DNA from: Oscillospiraceae bacterium
GTDB taxonomy: Bacteria; Bacillota; Clostridia; Oscillospirales; Ruminococcaceae
NCBI GenBank assembly: GCA_022788225.1
Contig: JALEVO010000159.1
Coordinates: 1 to 54,427, forward strand
Direction of reading: 5' to 3'
Length of the DNA stretch: 54,427 bases
Part shown: positions 44,207-52,140 of the stretch, piece by piece
Position numbering within the stretch: position 1 is the stretch's first letter
Layout of the letters: every line of letters begins with the position of its first letter
Made by a program: the position numbers and the translations under genes
Notes under the pieces: generated by a model
The model's input: only the letters and a program-made list of their open reading frames with translations
Told to the model about the DNA's origin: nothing
Database searches by the model: none

Positions 44207-45643
44207 TTAATTTTTCATTTCATATGTTTCGTTGAGAATATCCTTGTTTGCGTCAAGAATCGGCTTTACACATTCACTGACAAATTCCTCTACCTGCTGT
44301 GCACTTCTTCCTGTGAAGTTTTCAGGCTTCATGATATCGTCCATTTCTTCCTTGGTTATCATGAACATAGGGTCTGCAAGGATTCTTTCGCAGAGGTCGT
44401 TGTCCAGTCCCTCTTCCTTGACCTTCTTGCCTGCCTCCATTGAGTACTGTCTGATTTTTTCATGCAGTTCCTGTCTGTTGCCGCCTTTTTTAACTGCGCT
44501 CATCATGATATTTTCAGTAGCCATGAAAGGCAGTTCAGCCATAACTCTTCTGCGTACTATCTTAGGATAAACCACCATGCCGCTTGTAACGTTTATCATA
44601 ATGTTTAAGATAGCGTCTGCCGCAAGGAAGGCTTCTGCAACGGAGATTCTCTTGTTTGCGGAGTCGTCAAGGGTTCTTTCAAACCACTGTGTGCCTGCTG
44701 TGAACGCCGGATTCAGGCAGTCTATCATAAGATATCTTGAAAGTGAAGTGATTCTTTCGCTTCTCATAGGGTTTCTCTTGTATGCCATAGCTGAAGAACC
44801 TATCTGAGTCTTTTCAAACGGCTCTTCCATTTCCTTGAAGGACTGGAGTATTCTCATGTCGTTTGAGAACTTGCTGCATGACTGTGCAATGCCGGCAAGG
44901 GAATTTACAACAAAGCTGTCAACCTTTCTTGAATAGGTCTGACCGGAAACCGGTACAACGCTGTCAAAGCCCATTTCTTCGGCAATCATCTTTTCAAGCT
45001 GCTTTATCTTGTCTGTGTCGCCCTCGAAAAGTTCCATAAATGATGCCTGTGTACCGGTAGTCCCCTTAGAACCCAGCAGTTTAAGGTCTGAAATCCTGCG
45101 TTCGATTTCAGTTAAGTCCATAAGCAGTTCGTTAGTCCAGAGAGTTGCTCTCTTGCCTACTGTTGTAAGCTGTGCCGGCTGGAGATGAGTATAGGCAAGA
45201 CAGGGCATATCCTTATACTTCATTGCAAAATCAGAAAGATTAGCAATAACATTTATAAGCTTTCTGCGAATAACTTTCAGTGCATCACGCATAATAATAA
45301 CATCAGTATTGTCACCCACATAGCATGATGTAGCGCCAAGATGGATAATGCCGTCCGCTTTAGGACAAGCCTTGCCGTAGGTGTGAACGTGCGCCATAAC
45401 GTCGTGGCGGACTATTCTTTCTTCTTTTTCGGCATAATCGTAGTCTATGTTGTCAATGTTTGCCTCAAGCTCGTCCACCTGTTCCTGTGTGACCGGAAGA
45501 CCAAGTTTCATTTCAGCTCTTGCAAGTGCGACCCAGAGTCTGCGCCATGTTGAGAACTTCTTGTCGGCTGAAAAGATATACTGCATTTCCTCACTGGCAT
45601 AGCGTGTGCAGAAAGGACTTTCATAGCTGTTTGTATTACTCAT
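44207..45643 (-). CDS. purB: Adenylosuccinate lyase
   Basis: Cleaves SAICAR and adenylosuccinate, releasing fumarate, in de novo purine synthesis; a cytosolic homotetramer of the fumarase/aspartase superfamily. The 478-aa protein resembles the longer animal-type ADSL, with GATSCYVGDNTDVIIM, THLQPAQLTTVGKR, and the superfamily signature GSSAMAYKRNPMRSE (~290). AAAGGAG precedes the ATG. It is expressed alone from a promoter at 45835-45864 through a ~185-base leader with a structured motif. An 8-bp stem with a long loop (44163-44200) follows the gene but is a weak terminator. Confidence 0.95.
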   Translation of the reverse strand: MSNTNSYESPFCTRYASEEMQYIFSADKKFSTWRRLWVALARAEMKLGLPVTQEQVDELEANIDNIDYDYAEKEERIVRHDVMAHVHTYGKACPKADGIIHLGATSCYVGDNTDVIIMRDALKVIRRKLINVIANLSDFAMKYKDMPCLAYTHLQPAQLTTVGKRATLWTNELLMDLTEIERRISDLKLLGSKGTTGTQASFMELFEGDTDKIKQLEKMIAEEMGFDSVVPVSGQTYSRKVDSFVVNSLAGIAQSCSKFSNDMRILQSFKEMEEPFEKTQIGSSAMAYKRNPMRSERITSLSRYLMIDCLNPAFTAGTQWFERTLDDSANKRISVAEAFLAADAILNIMINVTSGMVVYPKIVRRRVMAELPFMATENIMMSAVKKGGNRQELHEKIRQYSMEAGKKVKEEGLDNDLCERILADPMFMITKEEMDDIMKPENFTGRSAQQVEEFVSECVKPILDANKDILNETYEMKN

Positions 45644-45752
45644 AAAAGTTTAACTCCTTTTTGTAAGAATCTGTTACCGTTATTAATATGTACAGGTTTA
45701 TAAATATTAACACTTATTTTATATCGTAAAATCTTTGATTTTATGATATATT

Positions 45753-45798
45753 GCCCGGTATGCAGGGAGCAAAGCTCGCTTTGCGTATCTGCAAGGGC
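45753..45798 (-). ncRNA. Structured leader motif upstream of purB
   Basis: Three nested helices: GCCC/GGGC (45753-45756 with 45795-45798), TGCAG/CTGCA (45761-45765 with 45889-position-equivalent 45789-45793), and GCAAAG/CTTTGC (45769-45774 with 45779-45784) around a 4-base loop. The internal loop GATACG-type strand is conserved with the glmS leader copy at 46353-46396. It begins about 30 bases after the predicted transcription start. Not recognised as a known riboswitch. Confidence 0.55.
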
Positions 45799-45834
45799 AT
45801 TTAATAAATTATAATAAGTTGTACGTAACAATTT

Positions 45835-45864
45835 ATTATAACATAAGTAAGCATGAAATGTCAA
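45835..45864 (-). promoter_or_regulatory. purB promoter
   Basis: TTGACA (45859-45864), 18 bases and TATAAT (45835-45840) on the minus strand, giving a leader of about 185 bases that holds the structured motif and a second AT-rich hairpin (~45721-45750). Confidence 0.78.
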
Positions 45865-45912
45865 TTTAACAGGCGGCTTTTTTTATATTTATTTTATAAT
45901 ATCTGTTTTGTC

Positions 45913-45941
45913 TTGACACAAAGGTAATACAGTGCTATTAT
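45913..45941 (+). promoter_or_regulatory. Rubredoxin promoter
   Basis: TTGACA (45913-45918), 17 bases and TATTAT (45936-45941), about 55 bases before the rubredoxin ATG. It is back to back with the purB promoter. Confidence 0.75.
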
Positions 45942-45996
45942 AAAAGTATAAAATTTATCCGGATATTCCGGAAATAATCACAAGGAGAGATTAATT

Positions 45997-46158
45997 ATGC
46001 AGAAATATCAGTGTGATCCATGCGGATATATTTACGACCCAGAGGTTGGCGACCCTGATTCAGGTATTGCTCCGGGTACAGCTTTCGAAGATATTCCGGA
46101 CGACTGGGTTTGTCCGGTTTGCGGAGTAGGCAAGGATATGTTCAGTCCTGTTGACTGA
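45997..46158 (+). CDS. Rubredoxin
   Basis: A 53-residue Fe(Cys)4 electron carrier used by anaerobes mainly in oxygen and peroxide detoxification with rubrerythrin-type partners. Both metal-binding knuckles are intact: [15 protein letters not shown] near residue 6 and [15 protein letters not shown] near residue 38. AAGGAGAG lies nine bases before the ATG. It is a single gene with its own promoter and terminator. Confidence 0.97.
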   Translation: MQKYQCDPCGYIYDPEVGDPDSGIAPGTAFEDIPDDWVCPVCGVGKDMFSPVD

Positions 46159-46170
46159 TAAAAAAGCATT

Positions 46171-46205
46171 AGGCTGTTACACTGTTTCAGACGGTGCAGC
46201 AGCCT
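46171..46205 (+). terminator. Rubredoxin terminator
   Basis: A 15-bp stem with some G-T pairs (AGGCTGTTACACTGT with ACGGTGCAGCAGCCT) followed by TTTTT. Confidence 0.88.
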
Positions 46206-46259
46206 TTTTCTGTTCACACAACAGTTTTCAGCCGCTTAGTCAATAATCTTTTAGAAGTT

Positions 46260-46324
46260 TTTCACATATCTTCCACATATGTGAAAGCAAATCAGTTGCA
46301 TTTTAAGCGGTTGTATGATATAAT
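46260..46324 (+). promoter_or_regulatory. glmS promoter with upstream inverted repeat
   Basis: TTGCAT (46296-46301), 17 bases and TATAAT (46319-46324). Upstream, TTTCACATAT (46260-46269) and ATATGTGAAA (46277-46286) form a perfect 10-bp inverted repeat with 7-bp spacing, a good activator or repressor site. GCAAATCAG (46287-46295) touches the -35 box and recurs twice in the leader. Confidence 0.7.
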
Positions 46325-46352
46325 AAAAAATACAAAGCATTTATTTTAATTC

Positions 46353-46396
46353 CCCTGCAGATACGCAAATCAGAGTTTTGCTTGCTGCATATCGGG
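46353..46396 (+). ncRNA. Structured leader motif upstream of glmS
   Basis: Helices CCC/GGG (46353-46355 with 46394-46396), TGCAG/CTGCA (46356-46360 with 46385-46389), and GCAAA/TTTGC (46365-46369 with 46377-46381). The motif matches the purB leader copy, with conserved TGCAGATACGCAAA and CTGCATA-CGGGC and loop differences. It starts about 22 bases after the predicted transcription start. It does not look like the glmS ribozyme. Confidence 0.55.
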
Positions 46397-46440
46397 CGCA
46401 ATCTGAAAAGTTATGGCTTTAATTACATTTGATAAATGAA

Positions 46441-46481
46441 AGGAGTAGATTTGCTTTTACTGCAAATCAGATGACAATATG
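46441..46481 (+). promoter_or_regulatory. glmS ribosome site followed by hairpin
   Basis: AAAGGAG (46439-46445) is separated from the ATG at 46479 by a perfect GATTTGC-TTTTACT-GCAAATC hairpin (46448-46468). The GATTTGC strand can pair equally with the GCAAATC in the leader motif (46365-46371), so two exclusive structures are possible. An out-of-frame ATG at 46471 lies in between. Confidence 0.55.
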
Positions 46482-48299
46482 TGCGGAATAGTTGGTTATG
46501 TCGGTCCGAGAGAATGTACTGACGTACTTATGAGTGCTCTTTCAAAGCTGGAATACAGAGGTTATGATTCAGCCGGAATAGCAGTTTTTGACAACGGAGA
46601 AATAAAGGTTGCAAAGTCCAAGGGCAGACTTAAAGACCTTGAAGAAAAAATGGAAAATACATACAAGCCCTCCGGTCACGCCGGAATCGGTCACACACGC
46701 TGGGCTACCCACGGCGAACCTTCTGATATAAATTCACACCCCCACAGCGGAAAGAGAGTAACAATAGTCCACAACGGTATTATTGAAAATTACAAAAAGC
46801 TGAAGGATTTTCTTGTAAGTCAGGGACGTGAATTCCAGAGTGAAACTGATACCGAAGTAGTGGCACAGCTGCTTGACTATTACTACGACGGCAATCCTCT
46901 TGACACTATCATCAAGGTCATGAGCGAGGTCAGAGGTTCATTTGCACTGGGAATAGTCTTTTCTGATTTCAGGGACGTGGTTTACGCTGTCAGAAGAGAA
47001 AGTCCGCTTATTGTGGGTGTGGGCGAAAATGAAAGCTTTATTGCGTCAGACGTTCCGGCAATTTTAAAGTACACAAAGGATTACTACCTGCTTGAACACG
47101 ACGAAATAGCAAGACTTGACATGGACGGCGTTAAGTTCTATGACAAGCATAAAAAGGAAATAATCAAAGAAATCAAAACTGCCGACTGGGATATGGACGC
47201 CGCAGAAAAAGGCGGATATGAACATTTCATGCTCAAGGAGATATACGAGCAGCCGACAGCTATAAAAACCACTATTTCTCCAAGAATAACAGACGGTCTG
47301 CCGAATCTTGAAGAATGCGGCATCACTCCTGAAAAACTCAGAGAATTCAATCAGATATATGTTGTTGCCTGCGGTACTGCAATGCACGCCGGACTTGTGG
47401 GTAAATATGTCATTGAAAAGCTTGCGAGAGTTCCGGTAACAGTTGACATTGCATCAGAATTCAGATACCGTGAACCGCTTGTTTCCGACAGGGATCTGGT
47501 AATCGTAATTTCACAGTCGGGTGAAACAGCTGACAGTCTTGCGGCTATGCGTCTTGCAAAGGAACTCGGCGCACAGACTCTTGCTATTGTAAACGCAAAG
47601 GGCAGTTCTATCGCAAGAGAAGCGGATATGCTTATCTATACCCATGCAGGACCGGAAATCGCAGTTGCATCAACAAAGGCATATATGGTTCAGATAGCTG
47701 TTATGTATCTGCTTGCTTTTGAACTGGCTCTTGCTGTTGACGCTATTGACGAAACAGAATGCCGCAGACTGACAGGACTTTTGCAGAAAACTCCTGATTA
47801 TATTGAGGAAATACTCAAAAATAAGGAAGATACGCAGTATATCGCATCTTCTCTTATCACTGCTGACAGTCTGCTTTATATAGGAAGAGGGCTTGACTAC
47901 GCTCTTAGTATGGAAGGCTCTTTAAAGCTTAAAGAGATATCATATATCCATTCCGAATCCTATGCTGCCGGAGAACTTAAACACGGTACTATTTCCCTTA
48001 TTTCCGACGGTATGCCTGTTATCGCAGTTGCAACACAGAAAGCGCTGTTTGAAAAGACAGTAAGCAATATCAAGGAAGTAAAGGCAAGAGGGGCTAAGGT
48101 TATAATGGTATGCCGTGACGACTACACTCCTGAAAAGGACGTTGCAGACTACAAATTCGGTCTGCCGGATATCGACGATATTATCATGCCAATGGCTGCT
48201 GTTGTTCCTTTGCAGCTTATTGCGTATTATACGTCAGTCCTGAAAGGAAATGACGTTGACAAGCCGAGAAACCTTGCAAAATCGGTAACTGTTGAATAA
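46479..48299 (+). CDS. glmS: Glutamine--fructose-6-phosphate aminotransferase
   Basis: Makes glucosamine 6-phosphate from fructose 6-phosphate and glutamine, the first step to UDP-GlcNAc and peptidoglycan. The N-terminal glutaminase begins MCGIVGYVG with the nucleophile Cys2 exposed after Met removal, which fixes the start; HTRWATHGEPS, SDVPA and two SIS domains (VISQSGETADSLAAM; YIGRGLDYALSMEGSLKLKE) follow, ending PRNLAKSVTVE as in the family. Length 606 aa is standard. The leader holds the motif described at 46353 and a translation-start hairpin, so expression is probably regulated in a way unlike the Bacillus ribozyme. Confidence 0.98.
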   Translation: MCGIVGYVGPRECTDVLMSALSKLEYRGYDSAGIAVFDNGEIKVAKSKGRLKDLEEKMENTYKPSGHAGIGHTRWATHGEPSDINSHPHSGKRVTIVHNGIIENYKKLKDFLVSQGREFQSETDTEVVAQLLDYYYDGNPLDTIIKVMSEVRGSFALGIVFSDFRDVVYAVRRESPLIVGVGENESFIASDVPAILKYTKDYYLLEHDEIARLDMDGVKFYDKHKKEIIKEIKTADWDMDAAEKGGYEHFMLKEIYEQPTAIKTTISPRITDGLPNLEECGITPEKLREFNQIYVVACGTAMHAGLVGKYVIEKLARVPVTVDIASEFRYREPLVSDRDLVIVISQSGETADSLAAMRLAKELGAQTLAIVNAKGSSIAREADMLIYTHAGPEIAVASTKAYMVQIAVMYLLAFELALAVDAIDETECRRLTGLLQKTPDYIEEILKNKEDTQYIASSLITADSLLYIGRGLDYALSMEGSLKLKEISYIHSESYAAGELKHGTISLISDGMPVIAVATQKALFEKTVSNIKEVKARGAKVIMVCRDDYTPEKDVADYKFGLPDIDDIIMPMAAVVPLQLIAYYTSVLKGNDVDKPRNLAKSVTVE

Positions 48300-48306
48300 A
48301 ACTACT

Positions 48307-48330
48307 CTGCCGCAGAACTTTCTGCGGCAG
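48307..48330 (+). terminator. Hairpin after glmS
   Basis: CTGCCGCAGA-ACTT-TCTGCGGCAG, a perfect 10-bp stem, sits between the glmS stop and the next ribosome site and lacks a T run, so the downstream genes may be partly read through. Confidence 0.5.
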
Positions 48331-48351
48331 ATAAAAATAACGGAGTACATT

Positions 48352-49575
48352 ATGAAGTTTACAAAAAGAATTGCATCACTGGTTATGGCAGTTTCTGCGG
48401 CGGTATCATTTCTTGCACTGCCGGCTTATGCAGAAGAATCTGCTCTTATCGACGAGCCTGCTGAAGAGGAATCAGCGGCAGAAGAGGAAAGCTACATAAC
48501 AAGCGGTGACTATAAATATTCTGTTCAGACAGGTGACGACGGAAACGAAGTCGCATTTCTTGAAGAATATATCGGAAGTGACACGAAAATTGAAATTCCG
48601 GAGGAAATTGACGGCTATACTGTAACGGGGCTGGGGGACTATACATTTTATCTGAATGATAAGATTACGGAAGTGACTATTTCCGAAAATCTTGCCGATT
48701 TCGGATATTTCCCGTTTTACGGCTGTACCTCCCTTACTGAGTTTAAAGTAAATGACAAAAACGAGATTTACACCACTGACAGTGACGGTGCAATAGTCGG
48801 CAGGGACGGTCTTGCCATTATGGCTTACCCTACAGGAAAAAATCCCGAAAAATACACAGTTGCTGACGGTATTGTGGCAATAAACGCAAGTACTTTTGCA
48901 ATGTGTTCAAACCTTAAAGAAATAACATTTCCGGAGAGTGTTGAATTTATAGGGAATTTTGCATTTGCCGAATGTACATCTCTTGAATCAATAGTTCTGC
49001 CGGAAAATCTTTCGGCGCTTAGCAACTTTATGTTTTCTGGCTGTACTGCTCTTAAAGACGTGACCCTGCCGGAAAATCTCCAGAAAATCGGGAATGCGTC
49101 CTTCTATAAGTGTGAGTCGCTGGAACTTATCGACTTCCCGGTCACTCTGTCAGAAATTGGACAGGCTGCTTTCTGCTCAACAGGAATGACATCTGTTACA
49201 ATTCCGGCTACAGTTTCCCTGATTGGTTACAGCGCATTCGGTTTCCATACAGATGATAACGACCAGATAGTTGCTGATGAAAACTTTGTTGTAATGGGCT
49301 ACAACGGCAGCTATGCACAGACCTATTGTAAAGAAAATGAAGTGTCGTTTGTTTCACTTGACGAACCGGAAGATGACAGCAGTCTGACAGAAAAAAACAG
49401 TTCAGAAGAAAAGGGACTTAAACCTGGCGTTATTGCCGGTATCTGTGTTGCAGCTGCGGCTGTGATAATAATAGTTGTTGTGATTCTTGTAAATCACGGA
49501 AAAAATAAAGATGAAGATGATGAGGACGGGGAAGACGAATCTGACGAATACGACGATACGGAGGATGAAGAATGA
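48352..49575 (+). CDS. Surface leucine-rich-repeat (BspA-like) protein, first
   Basis: A 407-aa exported protein with signal peptide (MKFTKRIASLVMAVSAAVSF), an acidic spacer, 6-7 BspA-type LRR_5 repeats (for example CSNLKEITFPESVEFIGNFA, ~85-320), a Ser/Glu linker, one transmembrane helix (~365-385) and an Asp/Glu-rich cytoplasmic tail. The start is ATG 48352 with GGAG upstream; a reading from 48292 lacks a signal at its end. The protein should be anchored in the membrane with repeats outside, for binding proteins or glycans. Its stop overlaps the next gene by 4 bp. Confidence 0.87.
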   Translation: MKFTKRIASLVMAVSAAVSFLALPAYAEESALIDEPAEEESAAEEESYITSGDYKYSVQTGDDGNEVAFLEEYIGSDTKIEIPEEIDGYTVTGLGDYTFYLNDKITEVTISENLADFGYFPFYGCTSLTEFKVNDKNEIYTTDSDGAIVGRDGLAIMAYPTGKNPEKYTVADGIVAINASTFAMCSNLKEITFPESVEFIGNFAFAECTSLESIVLPENLSALSNFMFSGCTALKDVTLPENLQKIGNASFYKCESLELIDFPVTLSEIGQAAFCSTGMTSVTIPATVSLIGYSAFGFHTDDNDQIVADENFVVMGYNGSYAQTYCKENEVSFVSLDEPEDDSSLTEKNSSEEKGLKPGVIAGICVAAAAVIIIVVVILVNHGKNKDEDDEDGEDESDEYDDTEDEE

Positions 49576-50978
49576 AAATTGCCCCGAAAAAAATTTTATG
49601 CACGATTTTAGCGGCAGCTGCAGTATTTGCACACTCCATGCCGCTGGTGTACGCCCATGAAGACGAAGAAGAAACTGAAACTGTTCAGACTGCTGCTCCC
49701 GAACTTTACGAGGGGGACACGTTTACGGACAATGTGCTCACATATAACAAGGCAAAGGGCGGCGTTTATATAACCGCCTGTGACAGTAATACAACGGCTG
49801 TAAATATAGGTGAAAAAATCGACGGTTATAAGATACTTGGAATTTATGACAATGCCTTTGCCGGCTGTAACAAGCTGCGTTCCGCAAGCATTGCCGACGG
49901 TGTAAGCTATCTCGGAGAAGGCGCATTTCTCGGCTGTGAAAAGCTTGAAACGGTTAAGCTTCCTGACGGAATAACTGAAATTCCGGCGCAGTGCTTTGCA
50001 CAGTGCACCAGTCTGAAAGAAATTGAGATACCGGAATCTGTAACATCTGTCGGCTCGTATGCTTTCAGCTACTGCGACAGTCTGGGAGATATTGAACTAC
50101 CGTCAACAGTTACTTCTGTGGGGGACTATTCATTTGCGTTTTCTTCTCTCGGCGAATCGCTGGAGCTGTGGGAGGGTCTTGAAACCCTGGGAGCAATGTC
50201 CTTTTATTACTGCCGTGGGGTAAAGACTGTTTCGCTTCCCTCCACCCTTGAATCTGTAGGCTCTCTTTCTTTCCTGGGCTGTGAGGATCTGGAAAGCTTT
50301 GTGGTTTCGGAAAAAAGCGAATATTTCAAGGCAATAGACGGTATTTTGTATTCAGAAGATGAAACAATTCTTGAAGTATTCCCTATGGGAAAGAATATGA
50401 CTGAATTTGCCGTTCCCGAATCGGTTCTGTACATACCTTCCGGAGCTTTTTTCGACAATCCTTACCTTGAAACCATAACAATGACCGACAGCGTTGAGGC
50501 AATCGGAGAAGCGGCTTTTTCAAACTGTACCGCACTTCGCAGTATCACTCTTTCCAATAAGCTGACGGAAATCGGCGGAAGTTTATTCTGCGACTGCTCC
50601 TCTCTCAGCAGTATTGAGATACCTGCGTCTGTTGGGTCTATCGGCGATTATGCTTTTCTTGAATGCACTTCGCTTAAAACCATAACAGTTCCGGATACTG
50701 TTGAAGCAATCGGTGAATATGCCCTTGGTTTTACTGATGATGAAGAGGGTGAGTTCCATAAGCTGGACGGCTTTAAAATCATGGCGAATTTCGATACTGC
50801 CGCAAAGGACTATGCAAAAAGCAACAGAATTTCTATAGAATACCTTGACGAAAACAAGGACCTGCCTTATATTATTGCAATATGTGCTGTTGCAGGCATA
50901 ATTGTTATAGGAATTGCAGTTGCTGTTATAGTTATTATCAGAAAAAAGAAAAAAACTGATGAGTTTTATCAGAAATAA
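49572..50978 (+). CDS. Surface leucine-rich-repeat (BspA-like) protein, second
   Basis: A 468-aa paralogue of the preceding gene: signal peptide, acidic start (HEDEEETETVQ), about ten BspA-type repeats (CEKLETVKLPDGITEIPAQC; CTSLKTITVPDTVEAIGEYA), a C-terminal membrane helix (YIIAICAVAGIIVIGIAVAV) and a short Lys-rich tail. It overlaps the first gene by 4 bp (ATGA) and is thus coupled. The two tails have opposite charge (acidic versus basic), which suggests the proteins may pair (inference). Ligand unknown. Confidence 0.87.
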   Translation: MKIAPKKILCTILAAAAVFAHSMPLVYAHEDEEETETVQTAAPELYEGDTFTDNVLTYNKAKGGVYITACDSNTTAVNIGEKIDGYKILGIYDNAFAGCNKLRSASIADGVSYLGEGAFLGCEKLETVKLPDGITEIPAQCFAQCTSLKEIEIPESVTSVGSYAFSYCDSLGDIELPSTVTSVGDYSFAFSSLGESLELWEGLETLGAMSFYYCRGVKTVSLPSTLESVGSLSFLGCEDLESFVVSEKSEYFKAIDGILYSEDETILEVFPMGKNMTEFAVPESVLYIPSGAFFDNPYLETITMTDSVEAIGEAAFSNCTALRSITLSNKLTEIGGSLFCDCSSLSSIEIPASVGSIGDYAFLECTSLKTITVPDTVEAIGEYALGFTDDEEGEFHKLDGFKIMANFDTAAKDYAKSNRISIEYLDENKDLPYIIAICAVAGIIVIGIAVAVIVIIRKKKKTDEFYQK

Positions 50979-50986
50979 AAAAACTG

Positions 50987-51017
50987 ACGGGACACTCTGT
51001 TTGACAGGGCGTCCCGT
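50987..51017. terminator. Bidirectional terminator after the LRR genes
   Basis: ACGGGAC pairs with GTCCCGT, with further internal pairing, followed by TTTTGTTT on the plus strand and preceded by an A run. It separates convergent genes. Confidence 0.8.
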
Positions 51018-51022
51018 TTTGT

Positions 51023-51400
51023 TTACAGAATATTAGTCCATCTTGGAATTTCGCTTTCAACTATCCATTTAAGTGTGGATTTTGCCGAGTCGTATTCAGC
51101 ATTCAGCTCGTCATTGCCCGTTTCAATCAGCGCTTTAAGCCGTGAAACTGACTCCTGCACATCGCTGATTTTATCATTATTTATGAACACGCTTGCATAG
51201 GTATGAAACTTGTCCCATTTTTTCAGAAGCTTGTCTGCGGACTTCAGAGCCTCTTCGGTGTTGGCAGAGTCGGAATACGACTTGGTTTCGTCAATCAGTC
51301 CGATTAATTCATATGTTTCGTGACGGAGCACAAAAAATCCCGAAACTCCCAGAACAATAATTGAAATTATGATGCCGAAGCTTATTTTTATTCTTATCAT
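51023..51400 (-). CDS. DUF4363-family protein
   Basis: A 125-aa protein with one N-terminal membrane helix (~5-25) and a helical extracytoplasmic domain (ADKLLKKWDKFHTYASVFIN; VSRLKALIETGNDELNAEYD). This matches the DUF4363 pattern, a family without established function that often follows a DUF421 gene in Clostridia. Here its start overlaps the DUF421 stop by 4 bp, so the two are coupled and probably act together. Confidence 0.8.
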   Translation of the reverse strand: MIRIKISFGIIISIIVLGVSGFFVLRHETYELIGLIDETKSYSDSANTEEALKSADKLLKKWDKFHTYASVFINNDKISDVQESVSRLKALIETGNDELNAEYDSAKSTLKWIVESEIPRWTNIL

Positions 51401-52074
51401 TTTCCGCTGCTCCTTTTAATCAGATTGTATGTGCCGTTTTTGTCAGCCGTAAGCAGAAAAATATCTGAAAGTTCCATATGCTTTCGCTCTATCAGGTCAT
51501 ATACCCACTGCTTTTTCAGTCCGGTTTCGTTAAGCCCTTGTGTGATAAGCTTGCCGTCGGAAACTATGATTACCGGCGGATCCATTGATGTTCCGGTAAG
51601 ATTTAGGTCGGTGTTCTTGACATTTCTCTGGGCATACTTTTCATATACCGACACACTTCCGTTGGTTTCAACTATGGCAAACTGAACGTCCGCAATGTCA
51701 AACACGCTGTTTCCTCTTAGTGCAGTCATAAGGTCGTCAACGGAAAATCGCAGATCTTCCATGACTTTCTGGTCGAGAACACCGTCACGTATAATAACTT
51801 TCGGACTTCCCGAAACAGCATGGCGCAGCCGCTTGGATTTAAGGGAAAGCCACGACATAATGACCTCAAAGCAGACAAGGGAGAGAATAGGCAGTATGCC
51901 CATGACAAGGGGGATATTCAGGTCTTCGAGGGGAAGTGTTGCTATGTTTGAAACGAGGATTGTTATTACAAGTTCGGAGGGCTGAAGCTCTCCTATCTGC
52001 CTTTTGCCCATGAGTCTTACGGAGAAAATTACGATAATGTATAAAATCAGTGCACGGATAAAAACAATGTTCAA
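51397..52074 (-). CDS. DUF421 membrane protein (YetF type)
   Basis: A 225-aa protein with three N-terminal helices (ALILYIIVIFSVRLMGKRQIG; TILVSNIATLPLEDLNIPLV) and a soluble domain with DLRFSVDDLMTALRGNSVFD and DPPVIIVSDGK. The KRQIGELQPSELVITILVSN motif is diagnostic of DUF421. Function is not established; some members matter for spores or envelope stress. The start is TTG 52072-52074 behind AAAGGA; the spacing of ten bases is long, so translation may be weak. Confidence 0.85.
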   Translation of the reverse strand: MNIVFIRALILYIIVIFSVRLMGKRQIGELQPSELVITILVSNIATLPLEDLNIPLVMGILPILSLVCFEVIMSWLSLKSKRLRHAVSGSPKVIIRDGVLDQKVMEDLRFSVDDLMTALRGNSVFDIADVQFAIVETNGSVSVYEKYAQRNVKNTDLNLTGTSMDPPVIIVSDGKLITQGLNETGLKKQWVYDLIERKHMELSDIFLLTADKNGTYNLIKRSSGK

Positions 52075-52140
52075 ATGAAAACAGTCCTTTCAGATTTTCT
52101 TTTGTTTATTTTGCGCAGATTTTGTTATACTATTCAGAAA

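Noticed and set aside
45644-45834. Purine or PRPP riboswitch upstream of purB
   Set aside because: The conserved junction and loop sequences of those classes are not present; only the novel three-helix motif is visible.
46325-46478. glmS self-cleaving ribozyme
   Set aside because: The leader is near the right place but lacks the conserved ribozyme core and is about half its length; the structure seen is different.
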